Shown piece by piece: positions 1-4,859 of a stretch of 27,066 nucleotides of DNA. Each line of letters starts with the position of its first letter. Within the stretch, counting starts at the first letter, position 1. A program made the translations under genes and the position numbers. The notes under the pieces are model-generated. The model saw only the letters and a list, made by a program, of their open reading frames with translations, did no database searches and had not been told where the DNA came from. Source of the stretch: a virus; the IMG/VR virus record IMGVR_UViG_3300017987_000308, positions 1-27,066 of that record. One strand, given 5' to 3'.

Positions 1-753
1 CATACTGAGCATCTTGACTCGTTCCGTCGCCAGTGGCTTGCACAGGCCGCAGGAGTAAACGGTTCGTTCAAAACACCCATCATGGCTTTCGATGGTGACC
101 TTCAGTGGATACCTCTTAGTCAGACCAACCGAGATATGGAGTACCAGCTTTGGCTGGAATACCTTATCAAGGTTGTATGCTCGATCTACTTGATCGACCC
201 GGCAGAAGTGAACTTTGATCTACGTGGTGGAGTAACGAACCAAGCACCGATGTTTGAGACATCGAACGAGTCAAAGCAAAAGCTTTCTCGTGACCGTGGT
301 CTTGCTCCTCTGCTCCGTTTTCTTTCAGCAAAGATCAACAAGTACATCGTCCATCCTCTCAATGAGGATATGGAACTTGAGTTCGTAGGACTCGATGCAC
401 GTACTCCTCAGGAAGCTTTGGATATGCGTGTGCGTGAAGTCGGTAGCTATGAGACCTTGAACAAGGTACGCAAAGACGCCGATCCTAACGCGGAAGACAT
501 CGAACACGGTGACATCCCCTTGAACCCTGTCTACATCCAGCTTCTTCAGATGAAGCAGATGGAAAAACAAATGGCCCAAGGCATGGGTGAAGGTGGAGAA
601 GAAGGTGAGATGGAAGAGGGTGGAAGTCCTGAAGACGAGATGACCGCTCTTGCTGGTGAGATCGGTGGAGATATGGGTAAAGCCCTTGCAGATCTTCACA
701 AAGGTCTCTCAGAAGTTCGTGAATCATACGAGGAGCTTGAGGTAGAACTGTGA
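1..753 (+). CDS. Portal protein, C-terminal part (5' end outside window)
   Basis: The reading frame is open from the first base, so this is the last 250 residues of a longer protein; the internal ATG at 82 is not the true start. The segment LIDPAEVNFDLRGG, followed by a long helical region, resembles the C-terminal half of HK97-type portal proteins. These form the dodecameric ring through which DNA is packaged and ejected. The last 70 residues are rich in Glu, Gly and Met (GEGGEEGEMEEGG), a low-complexity acidic tail that probably faces the capsid interior. The gene order that follows (MuF-type protein, prohead protease, major capsid protein) is the standard context for a portal. The next gene overlaps its stop by 4 bases, suggesting translational coupling. 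The family call is firm; the N-terminal clip and wing domains cannot be seen here. Confidence 0.88.
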   Translation, partial: HTEHLDSFRRQWLAQAAGVNGSFKTPIMAFDGDLQWIPLSQTNRDMEYQLWLEYLIKVVCSIYLIDPAEVNFDLRGGVTNQAPMFETSNESKQKLSRDRGLAPLLRFLSAKINKYIVHPLNEDMELEFVGLDARTPQEALDMRVREVGSYETLNKVRKDADPNAEDIEHGDIPLNPVYIQLLQMKQMEKQMAQGMGEGGEEGEMEEGGSPEDEMTALAGEIGGDMGKALADLHKGLSEVRESYEELEVEL

Positions 754-1595
754 ACAACGCAGTTTCCTTAGACCATAAGCAGAAGCGTTCCAGCTTCAAA
801 GAGATCACCCTACGTAACTTGCATCGTCCATCGTTGCGAGAGTACGAGGGTGAGCAATTTATGTCTAAGCACACTACGATTCCAGAACTCCTTGAGTTCC
901 TTCGTAAGGTTCCAGCAGAACACCTCAAAGGTATCCGCAGGATCGATATCAGTAACAAGATGAAGTCGTATCCTATCGGACACTACTCAGACACACCCAA
1001 CTACTTGGAAGCACTGAAGAGGGAAGGTCGAACAGAGGCGTTGATCCTTGGTTCGTATGATCCCGACACCAGAGTTATTACCCTTACCTGTGGACTTGAA
1101 CATCCTCAGGTCGAGTGCGACTTTGAGTGGGTGGTCTTTCATGAGATCTGCCATCACTACATGAACTACATGGACCCCCGTATCCTGAAAGCCTACGCAT
1201 CACTTGTTCGTGGGCATACGGATATGGGTTATGGTGGGCTGAACCCGGAAGAGTCATTCTGTGAAGCCTACGCCGCGTACCTGACAGGTGGTGTCCTGAT
1301 CGCGGAGGTTCGTGAGTTCATGCGAAAGATCGTGTTCAAGCACGAAGAGAACGAGATCATGGCAAAGAGCTTGCCTGTCTACGATGACTTCTTCAAAGCT
1401 GTCAATGTGGATCGAAAATGTACTGCCAAGCTTCCGGTAAAGCTCCGGGAGTCAGAGTATCCTGTTGTGCAGGGTATCGAGAAGGAGTGGATCAAGGACT
1501 ACCAAAGCACGCTACTTGCCATGGCTCAGGAGATCCTTGAGGTCGTTACTCCACAAGAGAATATAGATGAAGATGAAGAGGAAGAGGACGACTGA
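750..1595 (+). CDS. Putative zinc metallopeptidase (HExxH) in the head gene cluster
   Basis: 281-residue protein with a canonical zincin motif, HEICH at residues 131-135, preceded by a hydrophobic strand (FEWVVF). Downstream is an acidic helix (NPEESFCEAYAAY, residues 165-177) in which Glu168 or Glu172 could be the third zinc ligand, a gluzincin-like layout. The C-terminus is a run of Asp/Glu. Start: GTG at 750 overlaps the portal stop by 4 bases (GTGA) with GAGGT upstream. An alternative is ATG at 861, which removes 37 poorly structured residues. It lies between the portal and MuF genes, so it could be an internal head protein that processes head components or is ejected with the DNA. That role is inference; only the motif and position are seen. 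The dedicated prohead protease is a separate gene at 3778. Confidence 0.72.
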   Translation: MNNAVSLDHKQKRSSFKEITLRNLHRPSLREYEGEQFMSKHTTIPELLEFLRKVPAEHLKGIRRIDISNKMKSYPIGHYSDTPNYLEALKREGRTEALILGSYDPDTRVITLTCGLEHPQVECDFEWVVFHEICHHYMNYMDPRILKAYASLVRGHTDMGYGGLNPEESFCEAYAAYLTGGVLIAEVREFMRKIVFKHEENEIMAKSLPVYDDFFKAVNVDRKCTAKLPVKLRESEYPVVQGIEKEWIKDYQSTLLAMAQEILEVVTPQENIDEDEEEEDD

Positions 1596-3430
1596 TGTTT
1601 GCAGGACTTACTGCTGATCAGATATACAAGATCGAAGAGATCATCCGCATGCACCACTGGGCGTTTATCGCAAACACAGTAGGTCGCGAGTATGTTCCTG
1701 AAGAGATCTTTGCAAACTTGGTTTCTAGGGGACTCATAAATAAGTCCTCTAAAGCCTTGCTGAAAAAGGTTGTTCAGTTTGGAGATATCGTAGAAGAGGT
1801 AGGCAGAACACAAGCGGTAAAGCTGTCCTATGCTCAGTTCAAAGCCCTCCTGCGAAAGATGCCTGAAATAACTGAACTTCAGAAGATGGCTGTAGCCTAC
1901 CTTTCCAAACAAGCGGTATCGAGTATCCGTAAGATGTCGAGAAAGGTAGAGGATGGTCTTGCAGAGGCCGCGACCAAGGCAGCACGTCGAGAAAGAACCG
2001 TAGAGATTGCCAATGCTACAGAAGGCTACATTACCAGTGCGAAGAAGGTGAGCGCACGGATGCTTGCAAACGACTTGGCAAACGAGTTCGGTGGGTATGC
2101 CAAGGACTTCCGCAGAACCGCAGTCACAGAGGTACACAACGCTGTGCAGCAAGGCGTTGCTTCGACCATGCGTAGCAAGTACGGAAACGACATAGACGTA
2201 ATCAAGCTTCCTGCCCCAGACGCGTGTTTTCCGGCAGGGGTATGTGTTTACACAAAGACCGGAGTTGTTCCCATAGAAGACATAAAAACCGGGGATGTGG
2301 TTCTGACCCACAAACTAAGATGGAGGAAGGTGGTAGGGGTATCTAAGCGAGAGTACTGTGGTGGTATTACTACTATACAGTCAGGAGGGAGATCCGTTAC
2401 GGCTACCTCTAATCACCCTTTTCTTTCTGGGATGAACTGGGTTGAGGCCAAGTCGGTCAAGTACGGTGATGAGGTAGTCACACTCACTGGAATCCTCGAT
2501 ACGGATGAGTATCCATCCCCTATCACGGAGAAGCCGTTCTTTTTTGATATCCCTCTTTCTGGTTGCCCCGGAGTAGTGCCAGCTTCCCCGATCCATCTCT
2601 ACCGCGATCTTCTCGGAAGGGATAGCGATATCGAGGTTGTAGATATCGAAGGCAAATTCGGGAACAAGTTCTTGGGTAAGGTAGGGAGACAGGTTAGAAA
2701 CCAGATCCTTGGTATCATCCGTCATGTGAGATCTACTGTTCATTTTTGTACGGGCTTTTTTACGAAGGGCTTGGGGAGAGATGGCCTTAGCTCTAGCCTT
2801 TCGTGCATTCTCAGTAAGACTTTTCCTTTGTTCTTTTGTCATGCTCGCCATGCGTGCGGCTTGAGTGGTACGGGTGTCTTTCAAGGGCACCCCTTCGGCT
2901 TCAAGCCGTGTCCTAATGGTGTGGTGGGTGACCCCGTATTTTCTAGCAAGAGAACAAAACGATGCAGAAGTCGTCGTGTATTCTTTAGCAATCTTTTTCA
3001 TAGGGAGAGTCTTCTTCAAGGCAGGCATGGTGTATCCTCCACTAAAAGGGTTCTTCGGAGTGTAAACTGCCGGACACATAAAGTCAAGTCCTCTGTTTCA
3101 GGAAGCTTCGAGGGTGTTGTATACAACTTATGCGTGGAAGAAGATGAGAGTTACTTTGCGAATGGGATAGCTGTTCACAACTGTCCCTATTGCAAGCTTC
3201 TGTTCCTTGATGACAACGGAGAACCAAAGGTCTTCAAACTGTCCAAGATAGAGGGTAACTCAAACATCGGTAGAAAGGCCGGAAAGCCTGAGCCGGGAAA
3301 GACCCAGTGGCTCCCTACCGTGGATGCAGTACACCCTCATTGTAGGTGCCAACTGATCCGTATCCCCAAGGGGTGGGAGTGGGACAGCAGTATCGGTACG
3401 ATCCGTCCTAAGAAGAAAGCGAGAACCTAG
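1595..3430 (+). CDS. MuF-type phage minor head protein precursor interrupted by an intein
   Basis: 611-residue precursor. Residues 1-210 and 530-611 make a continuous MuF-like (head morphogenesis, SPP1 gp7-like) protein of 292 residues. It has a helical N-terminal domain, the motif FRRTAVTEVHNAVQQG near residues 171-186, a CPYC motif at the splice junction, and the family's C-terminal signature HPHCRC (precursor residues 584-589). Members sit on or near the portal inside the head and are needed for infectious particles. Residues 211-529 are an intein inserted exactly before the Cys of CPYC. The ATG at 1595 overlaps the previous stop by one base. Residues about 305-500 read as low-complexity, Phe/Ser/Arg/Cys-rich filler because that DNA codes for a protein on the other strand. 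Without splicing the CPYC/HPHCRC fold would be split, so activity probably depends on splicing. Confidence 0.88.
   Translation: MFAGLTADQIYKIEEIIRMHHWAFIANTVGREYVPEEIFANLVSRGLINKSSKALLKKVVQFGDIVEEVGRTQAVKLSYAQFKALLRKMPEITELQKMAVAYLSKQAVSSIRKMSRKVEDGLAEAATKAARRERTVEIANATEGYITSAKKVSARMLANDLANEFGGYAKDFRRTAVTEVHNAVQQGVASTMRSKYGNDIDVIKLPAPDACFPAGVCVYTKTGVVPIEDIKTGDVVLTHKLRWRKVVGVSKREYCGGITTIQSGGRSVTATSNHPFLSGMNWVEAKSVKYGDEVVTLTGILDTDEYPSPITEKPFFFDIPLSGCPGVVPASPIHLYRDLLGRDSDIEVVDIEGKFGNKFLGKVGRQVRNQILGIIRHVRSTVHFCTGFFTKGLGRDGLSSSLSCILSKTFPLFFCHARHACGLSGTGVFQGHPFGFKPCPNGVVGDPVFSSKRTKRCRSRRVFFSNLFHRESLLQGRHGVSSTKRVLRSVNCRTHKVKSSVSGSFEGVVYNLCVEEDESYFANGIAVHNCPYCKLLFLDDNGEPKVFKLSKIEGNSNIGRKAGKPEPGKTQWLPTVDAVHPHCRCQLIRIPKGWEWDSSIGTIRPKKKART
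2381..3028 (-). CDS. Antisense homing endonuclease (HTH + Vsr/EDxHD-like) inside the intein
   Basis: 215-residue protein on the strand opposite to the intein that contains it. Residues 23-46 (SFCSLARKYGVTHHTIRTRL) look like a helix-turn-helix that would bind target DNA. Residues 60-105 form a basic linker. Residues 118-195 look like a Vsr/DUF559-type PD-(D/E)XK nuclease: FDIYNLDIAIP, then IAVEMDRGSWH, then RD (159-160), then RGWILIRIE. Candidate metal or catalytic residues are Glu124, Asp128 or Asp133, Glu144, Asp146, His151 and Asp160. This matches the EDxHD homing endonuclease family (I-Bth0305I-like) known from phage introns and split inteins. The ATG at 3028-3026 was chosen over the upstream in-frame start because GTGGAGG lies 7 bases before it. 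The sense strand is open throughout and in register. Family assignment is by eye and was not confirmed by a search. Confidence 0.82.
   Translation of the reverse strand: MPALKKTLPMKKIAKEYTTTSASFCSLARKYGVTHHTIRTRLEAEGVPLKDTRTTQAARMASMTKEQRKSLTENARKARAKAISPQALRKKARTKMNSRSHMTDDTKDLVSNLSPYLTQELVPEFAFDIYNLDIAIPSEKIAVEMDRGSWHYSGATRKRDIKKERLLRDRGWILIRIEDSSECDYLITVLDRLGLNPVHPRKKRVIRGSRNGSPS
3035..3042 (-). promoter_or_regulatory. Shine-Dalgarno of the antisense endonuclease gene
   Basis: Read on the minus strand this is GTGGAGGA, followed 7 bases later by the ATG at 3028. It is one of the best ribosome-binding sites in the window and sits in DNA that, in the sense direction, is only intein filler. 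It decides the start (MPALKK) and argues that the antisense frame is translated. Confidence 0.75.
3059..3087 (-). promoter_or_regulatory. Sigma-70-like promoter for the antisense endonuclease gene
   Basis: On the minus strand, TTGACT (3087-3082; 5 of 6 to the -35 consensus) is separated by exactly 17 bases from TACACT (3064-3059; 4 of 6 to TATAAT). Transcription would start near 3052 and leave a leader of about 24 bases before the start codon. Position and spacing suit an independent promoter, but a match of this quality can arise by chance; no experimental support is visible. Confidence 0.5.
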
Positions 3431-3646
3431 ATGCGTCAACAGCGGTTCAAGTGCGCCCACTGTTCGGAGAATATCGTAAAGTCGTTCGATAACGGAACCG
3501 TGAAAGTCTGGTCGAAAATCTTGATCTTCCAGAACGGTCGGTGCTTCGCAAAGTGCATAAATTGCAAGGAACTTACACAAATTCCTGTGGTTTTGGGCGG
3601 GAAGTTCTGCTCGGAAAAGTTGGTAGTCCCCAAGGACAAGAAGTGA
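3431..3646 (+). CDS. Small zinc-ribbon protein (Com-like)
   Basis: 71 residues starting at the base after the MuF stop codon. It has two Cys pairs, CAHC (8-11) and CINC (42-45), with an extra Cys38, separated by a strand-rich spacer: a zinc-ribbon pattern. Size and layout resemble the Com translational-regulator family of phage Mu and small zinc-ribbon proteins often found beside phage head genes. Its place at the end of the portal-MuF operon, just before a promoter and terminator, would fit either a regulator or a small head accessory protein. No clear RBS precedes it, so it is probably translated by coupling to MuF. Function unproven. Confidence 0.6.
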   Translation: MRQQRFKCAHCSENIVKSFDNGTVKVWSKILIFQNGRCFAKCINCKELTQIPVVLGGKFCSEKLVVPKDKK

Positions 3647-3655
3647 AAACCCCTC

Positions 3656-3684
3656 TTGACACTTTCCGTAAACTATTGTACTTT
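3656..3684 (+). promoter_or_regulatory. Sigma-70-like promoter upstream of a terminator
   Basis: TTGACA (3656-3661, a perfect -35) is followed after exactly 17 bases by TACTTT (3679-3684; weak -10, 3 of 6). It is intergenic, between the zinc-ribbon gene and the prohead protease gene, where few other promoter-like sequences exist. Transcription would start near 3691. The weak -10 may mean that a phage activator or modified polymerase is needed. Confidence 0.5.
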
Positions 3685-3690
3685 GGGGAT

Positions 3691-3762
3691 ATACGAGGGA
3701 TAAGACGTTCAACTGGGGAACGACATCTGGCAGGGAAACCTGTAGGGTCGTTCCCCTTTTTT
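3691..3762 (+). ncRNA. Possible small RNA or attenuated leader between promoter and terminator
   Basis: A transcript from the promoter at 3656-3684 would end at the terminator at 3757-3762, giving an RNA of about 72 bases. No open frame starts inside it with a ribosome-binding site. Its 3' half folds into a long stem (GGGGAACGAC with GTCGTTCCCC) enclosing a small GAAA-tetraloop hairpin (CAGG GAAA CCTG). It may be a discrete small RNA, a leader whose read-through controls the capsid operon, or a coincidence of a weak promoter and a normal operon terminator. Confidence 0.35.
3715..3762 (+). terminator. Rho-independent terminator after the portal-MuF operon
   Basis: GGGGAACGAC (3715-3724) pairs perfectly with GTCGTTCCCC (3747-3756), followed by six T (3757-3762). 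Inside lies a second hairpin, CAGG-GAAA-CCTG (3731-3742), capped by a GNRA tetraloop. It separates the portal/MuF group from the capsid group. Confidence 0.82.
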
Positions 3763-3777
3763 AGTGAGGTCTGATAC

Positions 3778-4614
3778 GTGGAACTTGTAGATCACTCCTT
3801 TGAGTTTTTCATGCCCGCCGGTCTCACTAAGGGCCACAAGGTAAAGACAGAGTCAAATCCTCTGACGGACTGGCGTGTCGGCGGTGTCGCGTCAACCGAA
3901 GATCGTGACCTTGAGGGTGAGCGTATCATGCAGAAGGGCATCGACCTTTCGTACATGAACTCGGGGTGGGGGGTTTTCAACTGGAATCACGAAAAGGGGC
4001 CGCAGAACCTTCTTGGTCCCATCGACTATATCGAGAACCTCAGAAAAGGTCTTTGGACAGAAGGATACCTCTGGAAGCACAAGCCGACAGCACAAGAAGT
4101 ATTTGGTATCCTCAGTAGTGTTCCTGAAGGTGAGAAGTCGCCTTTGGGTTTTTCTGTTCAGGGAAAGGTCCGGGCAAGATCAGATAACGGTAACATCGCG
4201 AAGTGTCTTATCCGAGAAGTAGCGATCACCCACTGCCCAGTCAACCAAGCAACCTACACCGATCTCCTCAAGACCTTTGAAGACGACTACGTCTGTGAGA
4301 CGCCCAATGCCGAACACTGTTCGTGTCCTGCATGCGTAGCGAAGGCTCTTGAAGTGACTCATGCCAACCCGCCGATGTCTGGTGGGGATGTTCTTCGGGC
4401 AGAGTCCCTTGAGTGTGATATCAAAGACAAGAAGAAAAAGAAAAGGCGTAAACGACGTTCCATCGTTGAACTGACTGATGGGATGGTCGCGAAAAGCATA
4501 ACCAAATCGCAAGTTGTGGAGCTTGTGCAGTCACGGAGGCCCGAATATACGAGGGCAGCGGCTGAACGTTTCGTAGAGTGGCTGTTTGCCTACACAAGAG
4601 AAGGAGTCTTCTAG
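3778..4614 (+). CDS. Prohead (capsid maturation) serine protease
   Basis: 278 residues. The N-terminal 165 resemble the HK97 gp4 / herpes assemblin-like prohead protease: WRVGGVASTEDRDLEGERI, then GVFNWNHEKG with catalytic His71, then SPLGFSVQGKV with nucleophile Ser126, then REVAITHCPVN. It would cleave the scaffold and capsid N-terminus inside the prohead. The C-terminal third is unusual: a Cys cluster (CSCPAC, 181-186), a 24-residue segment (189-212) that closely matches the major capsid N-arm, a Lys/Arg-rich stretch (217-227) and a helical tail. Start is GTG at 3778 with GTGAGG about 10 bases upstream, the first codon of the conserved reading frame. Scaffold and capsid genes follow, as expected. 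Confidence 0.9.
   Translation: MELVDHSFEFFMPAGLTKGHKVKTESNPLTDWRVGGVASTEDRDLEGERIMQKGIDLSYMNSGWGVFNWNHEKGPQNLLGPIDYIENLRKGLWTEGYLWKHKPTAQEVFGILSSVPEGEKSPLGFSVQGKVRARSDNGNIAKCLIREVAITHCPVNQATYTDLLKTFEDDYVCETPNAEHCSCPACVAKALEVTHANPPMSGGDVLRAESLECDIKDKKKKKRRKRRSIVELTDGMVAKSITKSQVVELVQSRRPEYTRAAAERFVEWLFAYTREGVF
4342..4413 (+). repeat. Capsid N-arm-like segment in the prohead protease
   Basis: Codes for protease residues 189-212, with KAL, then ANPP, GGDVLR and ESLE. 18 of 24 residues are identical to major capsid residues 34-57 at 5773-5844. The DNA is clearly diverged at third positions, so the similarity is kept at protein level. Confidence 0.8.
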
Positions 4615-4847
4615 TGGCAGAAGTCAGAGTTATTCAGGATGTTCCCAAGGGAGGAGTCGCAGAGGCTCTTGTCACCGTGGTGAACTCGCTTGTGGCGAGC
4701 TTCAACTCGCATAAGCACAACATCGATGGTTCAGCCATCAGTGGTGCGAGCGATATCACTGGCACGCCCGTCACCGGAACTTCGACTGGAACCCCTGCTG
4801 GTGGAACGGCTATTGCGGCTGTGAACACCATCGTTCTGGACAGCTAA
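4614..4847 (+). CDS. Small Ser/Thr/Gly-rich structural-type protein, unknown
   Basis: 77 residues. Start is GTG at 4614, overlapping the protease stop by one base, with AAGGAG about 8 bases upstream; the longer frame from 4578 lies inside the protease gene and is not needed. The N-terminal half looks helical (VAEALVTVVNSLVASFNSH). The second half is a Gly/Thr/Ser-rich low-complexity stretch (GTPVTGTSTGTPAGG) ending in a hydrophobic strand. Proteins of this type between protease and capsid genes are often decoration or head-fibre base proteins, but I do not recognise the family. Confidence 0.65.
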   Translation: MAEVRVIQDVPKGGVAEALVTVVNSLVASFNSHKHNIDGSAISGASDITGTPVTGTSTGTPAGGTAIAAVNTIVLDS

Positions 4848-4859
4848 GGAGTAGCTAAC

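Larger units (their letters stand above)
2225..3181 (+). mobile_element. Intein (Hint domain) with an antisense endonuclease gene
   Basis: 319-residue intein, precursor residues 211-529. Block A begins at Cys211 (CFPAGVCVYTKTG, then PIEDIKTGDVVL). Block B is TATSNHPF (TxxH). Block F is VYNLCVEEDESYF and block G is NGIAVHN, with Cys530 as the C-extein nucleophile. These are the residues of a class 1 (Cys1 / His-Asn / Cys+1) intein. Splicing would join ...LPAPDA to CPYCKLL. The Hint-N part ends near residue 300 (VKYGDEVVTL) and the Hint-C part starts near residue 505. Between them the sense protein shows no LAGLIDADG, HNH or GIY-YIG motif; the DNA instead encodes a nuclease on the minus strand. 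Element boundaries come from the splice residues, not from a comparison with an empty site. Confidence 0.92.

Noticed and set aside
2865-3065. 66-codon + frame within the intein region
   Set aside because: Different frame from both the intein and the antisense nuclease, no RBS, no motif; a shadow of the nuclease gene.
2381-3079. Longer form of the antisense nuclease starting upstream of 3028
   Set aside because: The extra 17 residues are not conserved-looking, would overlap the proposed -10 sequence, and lack an RBS, whereas the ATG at 3028 has GTGGAGG 7 bases upstream.
2500-3100. A sense-strand LAGLIDADG or HNH endonuclease domain in the intein
   Set aside because: I looked for the usual motifs in precursor residues 300-505 and saw none; the composition fits antisense-derived sequence.
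3541-3774. 77-codon + frame spanning the promoter and terminator
   Set aside because: It runs through a promoter-like sequence and a terminator stem and has no RBS; its N-terminal part is a frame shadow of the zinc-ribbon gene.
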